The notes: generated by a model from the sequence alone, not told the origin. DNA of 64,000 bases from Opisthocomus hoazin (GCF_030867145.1 NC_134415.1:6240417-6304416), one strand, 5' to 3'. Shown: positions 1 to 13,780, numbered from the stretch's first letter. Program-made: numbers and translations.

Positions 1-235
1 CAAACTGTTACTTTACTTACCTATCTGACCGCAGTGTTCCTTTAAGAAGCAAAGGACCACTGGTAGGAAGCCAGACTTCTGGTCACTTCACTCAAGAGAT
101 GCAATAAGCAGGACTTACTACTGACTGGGCCATTGCTAGAAATAAAATATTTTAACAGGCTGCAAAAATCAGCTTGTTTTGCACCTCCTCCACTCCAAAC
201 TGCAGTTGGTTTGGTTTTTTTTTTCCACAGGAGGG

Positions 236-600
236 ATGAGGTTAGCAGGCCCCTCTGAAGATCACCTGGTCCAGCCCGTTGCTCGGAGCTGGGTGACCCA
301 CAGCAGGCTGGGTGACCAGCAGTCAGGTTTCAGGTTATCTCCAAGGATGGAGACTCCACCACCTCTCTGGCAACCTGCATCTCTGTTTGATCAGCCTCAT
401 GGTGGAAAAAGCATTCCTTATGGTCAAATGGAATTGCTCACGTTTCAGTGTGCCCACTGTCTCGCCCCTGGGCACCAACTGAGAAGAGCCTGGCTCCCAC
501 TTCTTCACTCCCCCCACCAGGTATCTGCACACACTGGTATGGGCCTGCCATGCCTTCCCCTCTCCAGCATTAAGAGCCCCAGCTCTCTCAGCCCCTCCTG
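236..600 (-). mobile_element. CR1 LINE 3' fragment (older subfamily)
   Basis: The plus strand reads as the reverse complement of CR1 3'-end sequence, including the conserved blocks around GGTCCAGCCCG, CTCCAAGGATGGAGACTCCACC and CAGCTCTCTCAGCCCCTCCT. It is more diverged than most CR1 copies here. It lies head to head with the plus-strand CR1 that begins about 25 bp to the right. Confidence 0.8.
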
Positions 601-625
601 AAAAAGCAAACTCACTACTGGGCGA

Positions 626-1408
626 AGAGGAACCTGATGAAGTCCAACAAGGGCAAGTGCAGGGTCCTGCACCTGGGGAGGAACAACCCCATGCACCAGT
701 ACAGGCTGGGGCTGACCTGCTGGAGAGCAGCTCTGTGGAGAGGGACCTGGGTGTGCTGGTGGATGACAGGTTGACCATGAGCCAGCAGTGTGCCCTGGCT
801 GCCAAGAAGGCCAATGGCATTCTGGGATGCATTAAGAGGAGTGTGGCCAGCAGGTCGAGGGAGGTTCTCCTTCCCCTCTACACTGCCCTGGTGAGGCCCC
901 ATCTGCAGTACTGTGTCCAGTTCTGGGCTCCCCAGTTCACGAAAGATGAGGAGCTACTGGCGAGAGTCCAGAGGAGGGCTACGAAGATGATGAGGGGACT
1001 GGAGCATCTCTCCTACGAGGAAAGCCTGAGGGAGCTGGGCCTGTTTAGCCTGGAGAAGACTGACAGGGGACCTTATAAATACTTACAAATATCTTCAGGG
1101 TGGGTGTCAGGAGGACGGGGCCACTCTTTTCAGTGGTGCGACAGGACAAGGGGCAACGGGCACAAACTGAAGCAGAGGAAGTTCCAGCTGAACATGAGGA
1201 AGAACTTCTTCCCTCTGAGGGTGACGGAGCCCTGGAACAGGCTGCCCAGAGGGGCTGTGGAGTCACCTTCTCTGGAGACATTCAACACCCGCCTGGACGT
1301 GGTCCTGTGCAGCCTGCTCTGGGTGACCCTGCTTCGGCAGGGGGATTTGGACTAGATGACCCACAGAGGTCCCGTCCAACCCGTACCTTTCTGTAATTCT
1401 GTGATTTC
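626..1408 (+). mobile_element. CR1 LINE fragment with long remnant of ORF2 (reverse transcriptase C-terminal part)
   Basis: A 5'-truncated CR1 in plus orientation ends in TTCTGTAATTCTGTGATT, the CR1 3' tail. An open frame at 657-1355 (232 codons) encodes the C-terminal part of CR1 ORF2, recognisable by [38 protein letters not shown] and [10 protein letters not shown]. The start codon is fortuitous. The fragment lacks the catalytic RT motifs and the endonuclease, so it cannot retrotranspose by itself. Confidence 0.93.
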
Positions 1409-1926
1409 AGAGTGCTACTGACTGGCTGATGGATGCTCTGTCATGTAGGGGCTAAAGGAGACACAAATAAGGTTAAGCCAAGCAGCGGTACGATTAACCA
1501 ACATCTATTTCACTGGGCATCATCTAACATGCCAGCTGAACCCGAGTCAGTTTAAGATGCCCTTATCAACCGGCTGCAGTTTCCTTTCTCACAGCAGCAA
1601 GGCTGCGTGCCAGCTGCCCCAACAACAATGCAGCAACCGCTGGAGCTGGAAGGGCCTGATGCCTTCAGCCAAGCACAGACCACGCACTGTTCCCATACAG
1701 CAGAAGCTGTTCATGGAGCCTTGCACCCACAGCAAGGGTTAGCTGTTTGAGCAGGACAGGGAGCAGCAACAAGACAGATGTGTTATTAACTAGCTATAAA
1801 GTGCTTTGGAAATCTGTCACATAGTGCATCCCTGGACTTTTTCACAGTGCAAAGAACTTCAACATATGAGGATTTCTGTCTCAAAATTAGTATGGACCAA
1901 GTTTATGATCTATAGCAATGTAAATT

Positions 1927-2386
1927 CACAGAATCATAGAATGGTAGGGGTTGGAAGGGACCTCTGTGGGTCATCTAGTCCAACCCCCTGCCAAAGCAGG
2001 GTCACCTACAGCAGGCTGCACAGGACCGCGTCCAGGCGGGTCTTGAATATCTCCAGAGAAGGAGAATCCACAGCCTCCCTGGGCAGCCTGGGCCAGGGCT
2101 CCGTCATCCTCAGAGTGAAGAAGTTTTTCCTCGTGTTCAGATGGAGCTTCCTCTGCTTCAGGTTGTTCCCATTGCCCCTTGTCCTGTCGCTGGGCACCAC
2201 TGAAAAGAGTCTGGCCCCATCCTCCTCACACCCACCCTCCATATATATATATAGGCATTTATAAGGTCCCTTCTCAGCCTTCTCTTCTTCAGGCTGAAGA
2301 AGCCCAGCTCCCTCAGCCTTTCCTCGTAGGAGAGATGCTCCAGTCCCCTCATCATCTTCGTAGCGCTCCGCTGGACTGTGTCCCGT
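1927..2386 (-). mobile_element. CR1 LINE 3' fragment
   Basis: It begins on the plus strand with the inverted CR1 tail (CACAGAATCATAGAATGG) followed by GGTTGGAAGGGACCTCTGTGG and the usual CR1 body, ending near TCCGCTGGACTGTGTCCC. An internal (TA)n patch at about 2240-2255 replaces part of the consensus. It is in inverted orientation to the CR1 at 626-1408, so the two could pair as a long hairpin in EGLN1 pre-mRNA. Confidence 0.93.
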
Positions 2387-5300
2387 AGTTCCTCATAAAC
2401 ACATTATCACAACAGTCAGGGTAGTCTACTACTGTAACTTCTTGGTTTTGTTTGACTAGTAACTTCAGGACTGTTCTAACGATACAGCTGCAGCCTTCTG
2501 AGCTACGTGAGCAGGAAGGTACCAGGCCCTGGCACACCAGAAGGCCAGCAAGCCATGGCAGGAGTACGCCTAGCAGAGAAACCTACAGCCTCTGCCACTT
2601 CGCCAGGAATTTCGACGCATCAGCAGAACAAAGTGATGTGAACTGACAATTCAAGCTCCTCCTGCAAACAGATTTAAAATATCTTTATATTAAAAAAAAA
2701 AAAAAACAAAACAAAACCCAACACCAAGCCAAGCAAATACATATAAACCCATAAAGTCTTCAGCCAGTTTAAAATGCGGTAAAACTTCTTAAAAGTCATC
2801 TGGCAACAACGCAACAATTCCTCCACCCTGCTAGGGCCAAAAGGGAGAAGAGCTTCCTGAACTCTTTGAATCTAATGCCTGCTTTTGCTGAAGCCAGGCA
2901 AGGCAGCCTCAGGCTCTGCTCTCCCAGCAGCATCTCCTCAAAGCTGTACGTCAGTTGTACAGTCCAGAACGCCTTCGCGGTCCAACCATGTGCTCTGAGC
3001 TGGTCTGACCCTAAATTTATGTGTAAAATTAATCCCCAGGTATAAAATAGTATTTTTCGTTAGGCCTCATTAATTACCCTCGAGGTATGGCCTTCATCTC
3101 TTCGTTAGAGCACCACGCACCCAGCCTACACATAACTGCCCCACTTCACACACAACGTCCACACAGACGTGCAGGCAGGCACATTTCTATCCGATTCCTA
3201 TTTGTAACCTTATACGCTAACAAAACCACTCTCGAGTAGTTTTAAGTTAAACACCAAAGAACAAGCAAGTCTTTGGGAGTAAGCAGCTGTTACGTGCACA
3301 AAAGCATTGCTCTGTTTCTGACAGACACTGCCCTGGAACAGTGAGCGAATTCGCTTTCGATGTGAAGCGTCAGACTGCCGCTTACCAGCTCATTCTGGCA
3401 CTGAATATATGCTTGATCAGCTATCGTTAACCAACAATCTTCAGAAACTGGAAGGAGTTTATGAAGATTTAATGAGCACCAAATGACTTTTTTGAAAGGC
3501 CACAAAGACCAGCATTACTCCTCCTTTTGAAGGGTCTAAGTAGTAAGTCACAAATGTGGAAGGCAAAAAGGTTGTCATAAAACAATGATTACTCCATTCC
3601 ACAGCAGCTGCAAAGTCAAATAACTTTACTGTTCTGATCACTGAAAATGCTGCTTTCAAAATATTATTTCCTTACCGTAGGACAAAAAAAAATGCCAATG
3701 ATTAAAGATCTTTTATTGATATATTCCAAGTAAGTTTATTTTCAAAAAACCACTTGCACAGTCCTTGGATTGTCCAGTCACTCCCTTACTGCACAGTAAC
3801 AAAATACAGCAGCACAAGAGACAGGGAGCCCCATGAGCATCCTATTAAAGAATGAACTAACTAATTAACTAACAAACCCACTCACAACAGTCCCAAACTG
3901 AATTTTGACCTGAAAAAACTGCTGTCTTTGTACTAGAGCTCTCCAAGAAGCCTAAAGAAAACCCATTTAGCTTCCGGATGGGCAAGAGGAAATTTTTGCT
4001 CTCTACGGAGTATCCATTTCATAAAACAAGTTTCCTTTCTGCTGCAGCAGAAAGCCTTCTTTTAAACTACAAGGTTAAATGTAGCTTACTAGCTACCAGC
4101 ACACTATGTACGTACCCACAGGTACGTACACACACACGCGAGCACTCAGCACAGCACAACGCGGTAGCGACTAGAAAGACAGCGTTTTGTGAAGTTCCAA
4201 CAGCAACCTAGCTTGTTCCAGCCAAAAGCTGTCAGATATTAACACAACTGAATTATAAACATCATGAATGCAGGTAAATATCACGAAAGAGAATAATACG
4301 CTGCCAATTTATTTGCAGGAAGTGGCTGGCAACCTATTCCGAAACTAAGGATCATCTGGGAACAGGGAAAACATCTCTCAAATGCCCAAAGTTCCGGATA
4401 GAACTAACGCAGAGATCTGAGGAGAGCTGCTGTTCAGACAGTCCTATGACTTGGCAGGACATCACTTCCAAGGAATTTCAGTCCAAGAGGCCACCAGCAA
4501 GGGAAGACAGCTCTTCCTCTCAAGCTGTACAGCTATGATGAGAAGCACCCCGCTTGAATTTTGGGCGCTGCTGAATCGAGTCCATTCTGTGCAGGAGAGA
4601 CAGCGCAGCACACCAAAGCAGCAACACGGTCAGAAAATCATTGATACCACTGACAGGAAAAAATGAAATTAATTGCTCATAGTGAAATCACTGGTGTGCG
4701 CAAACCACAAGGCTACGGGTTCCCTAATCTCCAGAACAGCAACAACTCAAAACCAACTGCAGTTACACAGTCAAAAATGACTGGGAAAAAGCAAGCAACA
4801 AACCAACCTGGAATTTCACAGAGCCATCCTCACGCACCAGGAAACACGAAGGAAAGAGGACAAGAGAAGCGAAACAGTACAGAAACTGCCCATTTCAGAC
4901 AGAGCTCCTGAAGCACAACGAGCGCTGGACCCGGCACAAGGGGATGCGGCCAAGCAGGGACCTTCCTTCTCAGCAGCAGCAAGCTGCAGCGCAGTGTTCA
5001 TCCCAGGGGATGCCAGTCCAGCTGTCTTCAGAGAAGCCAAGAACATCTTCGGTGCTAATAAAACTCCAGAATAACGGATAGGGACAGCCAGCAAGGGTAA
5101 GAAATCTAGCTTAGTGGGTTGGTTTTGAAGCTGGGGGGGACAGAGATGGGAGGGGGAGAAGTTTTCATTCGGAGAAAATGTTTTTTTTCCCTGTGCATGT
5201 TGCATGGGATCACATGGTGGGTAGCCCAGCAAAGCTTCGGTGTAAAACTGTCACAAGGAAGACCTTTGGAGGACAGAAGAATGCGTTTCTGATGGCAAGA

Positions 5301-8300
5301 ACTGAGGCTCACACTTAACATGGAGGAACAAAGAAAAGAAAGAAAGAAAGAAAAAAAAAACATAGGTAGCACAAAAATTTCCTAAAATGCATTCGAATTT
5401 TCATGGGCAAATTTTGGGATAATCAGCCCTTAAGTGTTAAACTAAGGCTGTAGTCTGGCAAACACTTTAAGCTGGCATAAATTTGCACTGCTGCTGAAAG
5501 AAAGTCTCACCATCTGCCAGGCCCCTGCGCCAGCACAAACATCCGAACACCGAACCAGGAGCACTTCCTTTGCCAGTTTATTTTTCAGATGGATCAGTTC
5601 CCCAAACCAGTTCACAGGATGGCCATGTAAACACTCGTGCTGGCAAAGCAGAGCGACTGCTTCTCCGGCAGCGCCAGCCCGAAGCGTTCACTGAGCCACA
5701 GCCTAAGACACCGGCGCAGGGAGACGTTCCCAGCAGTCGCAGGCGGTGCTCCCCGCCCTCAGACACGCTGTATTCGCACCACGCTTCGCAGTCACAATCA
5801 GCACACAGTTGCCCCTCAGAAACTAATTTGTCTTTGCAGTTTTCTCTAGCAGGAGAACCCGCCAGAATCTCAGCAACGTTCACATTTTCATTTTTCACTG
5901 GCCATAAACCAGCGTCTTTTCTAGATGCCGTGCTTCTTGATCAAAAGATCATTTGCATTAGAGACAACAGACGGCCTTTTGATCGTCTGTTCCGTTCGGG
6001 ACCCAAAATGCTTCTACATGAGGAACAACAAATGAAACTGTACTCCTCACATGTCAGGGCTCTACCCCAGCAGAGATGTAAGAACTGTGGGCTGCTGACC
6101 ATCCATGAATCACCGCTCAATCCTCTGCCGACCAGCGCACTCGCCTAGAAGAAAAATCGCCAACAGAAACGTCGCTGCCAGGAAAAGAAGCAACACGCAT
6201 GAGCATCGGTCATGTTCTGCATCAAGGTCAAGCAACTCAGTGAGTACTGGGAGACCGAGAGGGACCCAGCCAGACTTTCCCACAACTCGGTGCCAAATTC
6301 AAACGCCTACAGTCATCCACTACCAACCAATTAGATCATTAAGTTTTCTACCAAGAAATAAACTCAATGCATGACAGTGAAATAAATCCCCAGAACGATG
6401 CAGAAGGATCTCTGTAACTGGGCATGCCACAAGCAGACTGAGGGGAAGCCCCCCACTTCACAGATGTTCCTTGGTCCACAGCCCCCGGGGCCGCAGCTCT
6501 TGGGTCCTCTGATGGGAGCGGGACTCGCCCGAGCTGCAGCAAAGCCCCACACCATGCTCACCTCCCTTCCACCGGCCTTTTGCCACACTTCATCACCTTC
6601 CAGTACCTGCTTGGCCGCCGAGTCCTTGTTCTCCATCTCTTATTTTCATCCGTCTTCTTACTGCCACACACGCTCACTGTTATATTTTGCAGAACAAGAT
6701 CCAGTGTATGCTATTTTAAACAGCATCTGCAAAACTCAGGCTTAAGCTATCCTCCTCCAGTGTTCCCTCTGCCCCCTCTCCGTGCTACGCAGCTGCTGAC
6801 AGCTTCAGCTCCATCAGTTGCTTGCTGCTCCACAGCTACATTTCTCTTTCCCCAGTAACATTAATCCAACCTGCCTGTAGGAAAGCTGCAACATGAATAA
6901 ATGGCCAGAGCAGAGAGCCTCTTCTCTCCAGATTACAGAAAAACTAACAGCAGGGTATGAGACATCCACTCACTCGTAGAGGATTATTTTCTAAAGGAGC
7001 ATTACTAACTTCGAAAGAAGCTAATTTAATAGGGCACAGCTGGACTAGTCCGGATTCAGAGCCCTCTAGGTCTTCACAAAACTCCAGGATGCTCCAGCAC
7101 GCAGCATCATACTGCAAACCGATGAGCACCCAGGGAGTTACAAGCAGCAGCTAAAGCACCTACAGTCAGGTCCGTTTATTTTGAGATTGGAGGCGGAGAG
7201 AGAGTTAAGGGCTGAGCAATTATGTAATTCAACAATTTCAAGGAAAAGCAGAAAAGGAGGCTTGCACAATGTCTAGCTAATAAAGTGAATTTTTAAGCCA
7301 CTGGTGGCTGACAAGCAGCGGGTGCCACTGGCCTACTGGTAGAGACAGGGGAGCATTACAACGCAGCAATTGGAGTTGTAGCTCTGCCGCCCGGTCACAA
7401 GGAGTGGGAACGAAGCAGAAACTAAAGGGCTGTACCGGGGACTGTCAAACCTTCTGTCTGACCTCCTGCCAACAACAGGCACGGGGCAGGGTTAGATGTG
7501 CGGCGGTGTGATGGGAGCAGAAGCAGGAACAGCTGACAGATCAGATGTCTGTTTATACGGTGATTGTAAGGAACCCAGTCCACGACTGGGATCTCCCGGT
7601 ATTATTGCAATACCAGTAAAGGATGCAAACTTCACACTTATATGAAGTTTTAGATGATCAGCAGAGTCCACAACAGGGAAACAGAAACATAGCAAAAAAA
7701 AAAAAATCAATCATAAAGCTGCCCCCTCCCTTAAACCTTTCTCAGTCTCTGTGTGGGGAAGGAGGAAAAACCTTCTCAGCTGGGTGAGATTCAGGAGGAT
7801 TTCATTCCCTGCCTTTGATGGGCAGGTTCACACCTCCACTGGCTATCTATGCCAGGACAGGCAGGAAACAGAAATAGGTGCACGTACGTACAATTGTGGT
7901 AACCGATAAGGGGCGGGAGGTATTTCAGGAAGAGACGGAAGAAGAAAATCCTACAAAATAACAGGAAGTAGGAGAAAGACACTACAGCCCATGCATGCAA
8001 GTATGTGCCACCATCTGCTAGAGAAAAGAAGGAAGCAGTCTGGAAAGAAAGAGACGAAGAAGAGAACAAAGGCAAGGAATGCAGTAAGTCAGGACTTCTG
8101 AGATGAGTAAATAGTGAGCCATTCTCTTGTACCTGCTGCTGCAGCGCCCACACACCTCAAAGGCAGTTGGCTAGTTTCTACCTACTGCTAAACACACACC
8201 TTTCTGGCTGGAGAGTGACCTACTGATGGTCAGCTCTAGGCAGAACGATCTCAGTTTAAGTAGATCAGTTCTAGGTAGCCCAGTTAGTCCAGAGAAAACC

Positions 8301-10089
8301 TCTAAAAGGGACTTTCAAATGTAAAATCTCAGCTTTCTCACACTTAACGTTTTACTTTATTTCATGTGCTTTACCTTAACGGACTGGCCCCGACAAACGT
8401 AAATCAGTTTAAAATAGATTCCATTAAAACCATGTAGCTCTGTCCCTGATAGACAGTTTCACCGGCTAAGAGCTGCAGTGTATATACCGCAAGACCCACT
8501 TCTTTTCCCCTTTTCCTGTACTGCTTCTAGTCGCTTTGTAGAAGTGATGGCAAGTTCAATGCCAACACCACCGACGGATATGCAAATTAAGCCTTAACTT
8601 GTTAAGCCTTAATTTGAAGTGATAATCTAGGTATCATCTCTTCCATTTCATCTACAGCTATTTTTCCCCAACACCATAACCAACTAGGCGAGATGACAGT
8701 GTCATCAACACCTTCAATCAACAATTCATTCAATTCTGTAATAGTACCCAGCTGCTAGTTAAAGCACAGAGAATAAAACCAAGGTTTTATAAGTATATTT
8801 AGTTAACAAAACATTTTTGAAGACTCAGTAATAGAAAGAGGGCGGGAATTTCAGCACACGGCGGAGCGGATTTATTTATGATTCATTCCCTCTAATAGGA
8901 TATGCTTATTTACAGAGCTTGAACTAGATCTGGTAAAGGTTAAAGATTCAATAAAAGCTCCTGTGACTCCTGCAACATAACCTGAACCCTTGCACAACAT
9001 TCAAAAACAAAGTCAGTTTTCTAAGAAGACACTGCACTGAACCCAGCGACAATATTTTAAGTAACTGGGGGCAAGTGGTTTGGGTTTTTTGCTTGTTTTT
9101 CATGTAAAGGTCTAACAAAAAAAAATTAAGTTAGGCTTAAAAAAAAAAAAATCCACCGAAACAATGCACCTTTAGAACTGTTAAGACAAAACCACCTCCT
9201 CAAAGCCACCACACTGCGCAGCTGATTCCTCAGTCGATGACTTTTTGAGGCAACACAAACTCCTGAAGCTCACCGCCGCGGATCCCCCCAGCGCAGCTGC
9301 ATCCCCGACATCCCTGAGCACAGCCCGACTGCGGCAGGACCCCGCACCAGGCACACGCCACACCGCAATCATTTCGTACCTCACCTTGTGCAGCCACCAT
9401 CGGCAGTGTTTTACAGAGGGCAGGGGGATTCCCAAGGGCCGGAATTCTTTCGCTGGTTCGGATGCCGGGGAATTACACGTCTCAACAGCGACGCTGCAAA
9501 TTGGTTCATTTAGCACCTTCAGTGAAACGGTACACCGAGTTCTCCACACACCAACTGTGCAAACCACAGCACTGCAACACACGCACACGGGAGCAGTAAA
9601 ATTATTCTGTAAGAGCTCGGTCGGACGTGTGCTGTATTTCCATGCATCTCGGTCCTGTTACTTGAAATGAAACCAGTAAGAATAAATATTACACGTGGAT
9701 CGTTCCTTTTAAAAACTCTTTGCTGTGAACGCAAATCCAACCTGCCCATGTAGATTTGAAAGCAAACTGTATTTGACTAAAAGAACTAAGCAGCTGCCAT
9801 AGCAGAAGAGCTCCAGCATAACCTGTCGCAGCTGTTGCGGCACCTCCACGCATGCTTATCTGTACTGCCACGAATAAAGAGTACACTGGGACTCTGGCAG
9901 CAAGGCCATCATCAAAAGTCAATTCAGAAAAAGCAGGGGCAAGACGTGAAGAAAAAAATACTTTCAGATCACCGAGATCTGAAAACATCTCCCCTTTGCC
10001 CCTGTGAGCAGCGAGGAGCCCGGGAGGGATGTGCAGGAGGAGTTCCCACTGCCGGACTGCTCCCCCCGCCACAGCCCTTTGACTCTGCT

Positions 10090-10253
10090 CACAGAATCCC
10101 AGCCTGGCAGGGGCTGGCAGGGCCCTCTGGGGATCCCCCAGCCCAACCCCTGCTGAAGCAGGGTCACCCAGAGCAGGCTGCACAGGACCTTGTCCACACG
10201 GGTGTTGAGTATCTCCAAAGAAGGAGAATCCACAGCCCCTCTGGGCAACGCTC
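10090..10253 (-). mobile_element. Short CR1 3' fragment
   Basis: The sequence contains CACAGAATCCCAGCCTGGCAGGGGCTGG-type CR1 3' sequence, GCAGGGTCACCCAGAGCAGG and CTCCAAAGAAGGAGAATCC. It is diverged at the tail. The 5' end is truncated near GGGCAACGCTCC. Confidence 0.85.
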
Positions 10254-11703
10254 CCTGCAACACAAACGACAGAGGAAAGGTGCTGCTCTCCACGAGGGCA
10301 AAAGCAGAGCGAAGGTGACAGTCACATCACTCCTACCCCTGCTGTAGGCGTTCCCAAACACTGACAAACCCCACGCTGCAACAGACCAAACTCTTCCGCT
10401 GACCTGTCCGTCTCTTCCCACCAGCCGCTTCTGTTTGTTGAGCTCAGGGGTGAATCTGGGAGTGTGACTGACAAGTTTTCATCCTGCTCTTGGCGAAACT
10501 TTCGGGAACTGAGCTTTCCTGCAGCGCTACAAGCGCTGACTTCAGTGGGGAGATGAGCAAGGGAAGGTGAGAGATGGAAAGTAATGCATTTCTGTGCTGT
10601 CAAGGGGTAAAGCCCTGCACCCCTACTGACCCGATCCCTGCACCTGCCCCAATCCCCCAAACACAGGGGACTTCCAGCAGCCACTGAAAACCAAGCAGGG
10701 CTGAACAACCCGCATTGCTCCGCTGTCGCTCCACGAAAGCGTGTGGCGTGAAGAGACTTCCCTCCACCTTTCGCAGTTAGCAGAAGGGTCAGTTACTGCT
10801 TAGAAACGTGAGATACAGGAGTCCAGGAATCACATGTGCGATTCCGAGAATTACAATTCCAAAAGCCCTCCCTTTTCTAAAGCCCTGGAATGTACTCCTC
10901 GCAGAAGCACACCGCTGCCCATAGAAACAGAAGTGGTATTCCTCTTTGCTGCATAAAATGGAAACCCAGCAAGGCCACCGGTATTTTCAGAGTGCCAAGT
11001 TCGAAGCACCGCGGCCTTGAAGCAATTTTAGGGCCGTCTGAAAGAGACGTTGGCTTAGAAAAGTCCAAGCTAACAGGGATCTAGGAGGAATTTCGACCGC
11101 GTTCGCGTTAGAAAGCTTCAGCACAGTGCTGCTTGAACTAAAGGGACGCAAAGATTGCATTTCAAAATAAAAAAATAAATAATAATAATAAAAAAGAACG
11201 GAAAACTTTCCACCCACTTCTCTCCATCACGGGAGTTTCCCGTGCCCCAAATAAACCCGAAGCTGGGTTTTTTGCCTCCCAGTTTCTCCCCCACCACCAA
11301 GCTGAGATCCTGCAGCTGCAGCCACTCCAGCCCGTCCAGGACCGGGGGGATGGCTGCTGCCGGCCCACCGCCTTCCTCCGGCCCCAACACCGTGGGGGGC
11401 TCCCCCGCCTCTTTTATCATTATTTTTTATCTGAAAAGATACCGACGCACATTCATCACTAGTCCTTTACCAACGGCGCGAATCCTGTTTCGAGGACTGG
11501 AAGGGAACCGCGAATCACAACCCAACGGGCAGGTTTCCCACTCGGTTCTCTGCTCTCGAAACAAAGCTAAGACCGAGATTTTCGCAGAAGCGAGACTTGA
11601 AAGGGAAAAAATAACCCAAGCCACCTCTCCCTCCAGGCAGCCTGCTGCTCGGGGCCGGGACCCTGCCGCCCGGTACCTTGCCCAGAAGGGTCTCAACCCG
11701 CAA

Positions 11704-12079
11704 GCCTGGAGAAGAGAAGGCTCCGGGGTGACCTTAGAGCAGCTGCCAGTGCCTGAAGGGGCCTACAGGAAGGATGGAGAGGGGCTTCTCACAAGGGTGT
11801 GGAGTGATAGGACAAGGGGGAATGGCTGTAAACTACAAGAGAGCAGATTTAGATGAGATATTCGGAAGAAATTCTTCACCCTGAGGGTGGTGAGGCCCTG
11901 GCCCAGGTTGCCCAGAGAAGCTGTGGCTGCCCCCTCCCTGGCAGGGTTCAATGCCAGGCTGGATGGAGCTCTGAGCACCCTGGTCTGGTGGAAGATGTCC
12001 CTGCCCATGGCAGGGGGGTTGGAACCAGATGATCTTTAACGTCCCTTCCAACCCAAACCATTCTATGATTCCATGATTT
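11704..12079 (+). mobile_element. CR1 LINE 3' fragment (subfamily shared with 54.6 kb copy)
   Basis: It starts at GCCTGGAGAAGAGAAGGCTC and ends with CATTCTATGATTCCATGATT. It is near-identical by eye to the copy at 54577-54960 in the same orientation and with nearly the same 5' truncation point. It lies in EGLN1 intron 1, only about 150 bp from the exon 1 splice donor. Confidence 0.93.
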
Positions 12080-12190
12080 CCAAGCCCAGCACTCGGCAAG
12101 CCCGCGCTCCGGACAGACAGACGGACGGGAGCACACGCACCCCGCTCCCCCCCACGCCGCAGGGTAAAGGGGGGGGGGGTGTGCGTGTTA

Positions 12191-13091
<901 letters not shown>

Positions 13092-13180
13092 GGCGCTGGC
13101 TGAGGGGTTATGTAAGGAGGCGGGCGGGAGCGGCGCCTCAACGCGGGGCCCCCGCCCGGCCGCGCGGGGAGGGAGCGCGA

Positions 13181-13192
13181 TCACTGCATCAT
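13181..13192 (-). other. Three-codon upstream ORF in EGLN1 5' region
   Basis: An ATG ATG CAG TGA string lies 90 nt upstream of the EGLN1 start codon, in a good initiation context (GCC before the first ATG). If the transcript begins upstream of 13192, which I infer but cannot see, this is a minimal uORF encoding two methionines and a glutamine. It is in the same frame as the main ORF but closed by TGA. Confidence 0.45.
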
Positions 13193-13443
13193 GGCCGCCC
13201 GGCTCCCCCGCCGCCCTCCACCGGCCTCCTTCGGGGCGGCCGGGAGCGGGGGGGGGGCCCGCGCCTCCCTCCTTCCCTCCCTCCCTCCGCCGGTAACGCC
13301 GCTAGCGCCGCCTCATCGCCCGTCGAGGGGGAGAGCGACCGGGGGGGAGGGGGGGGCTGCCTGCCTTCCGCTCCCCGCCGGCCTCTCTGCCCAGTGCGCG
13401 GGCCGGCGCGGCCGCCGCCTCTCCCCGCCGCTGCTGTCGGGGC

Positions 13444-13502
13444 GAGGAGGAGGAGGAGGAGGAGGAGGAGGAGGAGGAGGAGGAGGAGGAGGAGGAGGAG
13501 GC
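13444..13502. repeat. (GAG)n / (CTC)n trinucleotide tract upstream of EGLN1
   Basis: About 19 uninterrupted GAG units (57 nt) run on the plus strand, giving a pure polypyrimidine CTC tract on the EGLN1 sense strand, 350-410 nt upstream of the ATG. The tract is a perfect homopurine-homopyrimidine mirror repeat, the class that can form triplex (H-DNA). It should be length-polymorphic and hard to sequence or assemble. Confidence 0.95.
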
Positions 13503-13525
13503 GGCGCCACGCTCGCCGCCCGCTC

Positions 13526-13534
13526 CGCACGTAC
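13526..13534 (-). promoter_or_regulatory. Candidate hypoxia-response element (HIF-binding core) upstream of EGLN1
   Basis: On the minus strand the sequence reads TACGTGCGG, containing the HIF core RCGTG. It lies about 437 bp upstream of the EGLN1 ATG, inside the CpG island. PHD2 is an established HIF target with an HRE in its promoter, which gives negative feedback, so position and sequence fit. A five-base core is common in GC-rich DNA, so this is a candidate only. Confidence 0.45.
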
Positions 13535-13780
13535 GCCACTTCCAGCCCGCCGGCGCGTCAGGCGGGCGGGGCCCGCCGGGCGGGGCCGGGCAAGGCCGCG
13601 CTGAGGGGGCCGACATCGCCGGGGACCGAGGGAGGAGGGGGTGTGAGGCGGTCCCCGGGGCGAGGCGGTCCCCGGGCTGAGCGGGGGAAGGCCCCGGGGA
13701 GCGGGAGGGAAGGCCCCGGGCTGGCGTGGAAGCCGGGCGCCGTGGCCTTGAGTGACAGGGCGGGCGGAGGGGCCAGGTCT

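Noticed and set aside
657-1355. 232-codon ORF as a host gene
   Set aside because: The peptide is the C-terminal part of CR1 ORF2 and ends at a CR1 tail.
5570-6148. 192-codon plus-strand ORF in EGLN1 intron 1
   Set aside because: No domain, no splice signals, and overlapping frames of similar length on the other strand. Probably chance.
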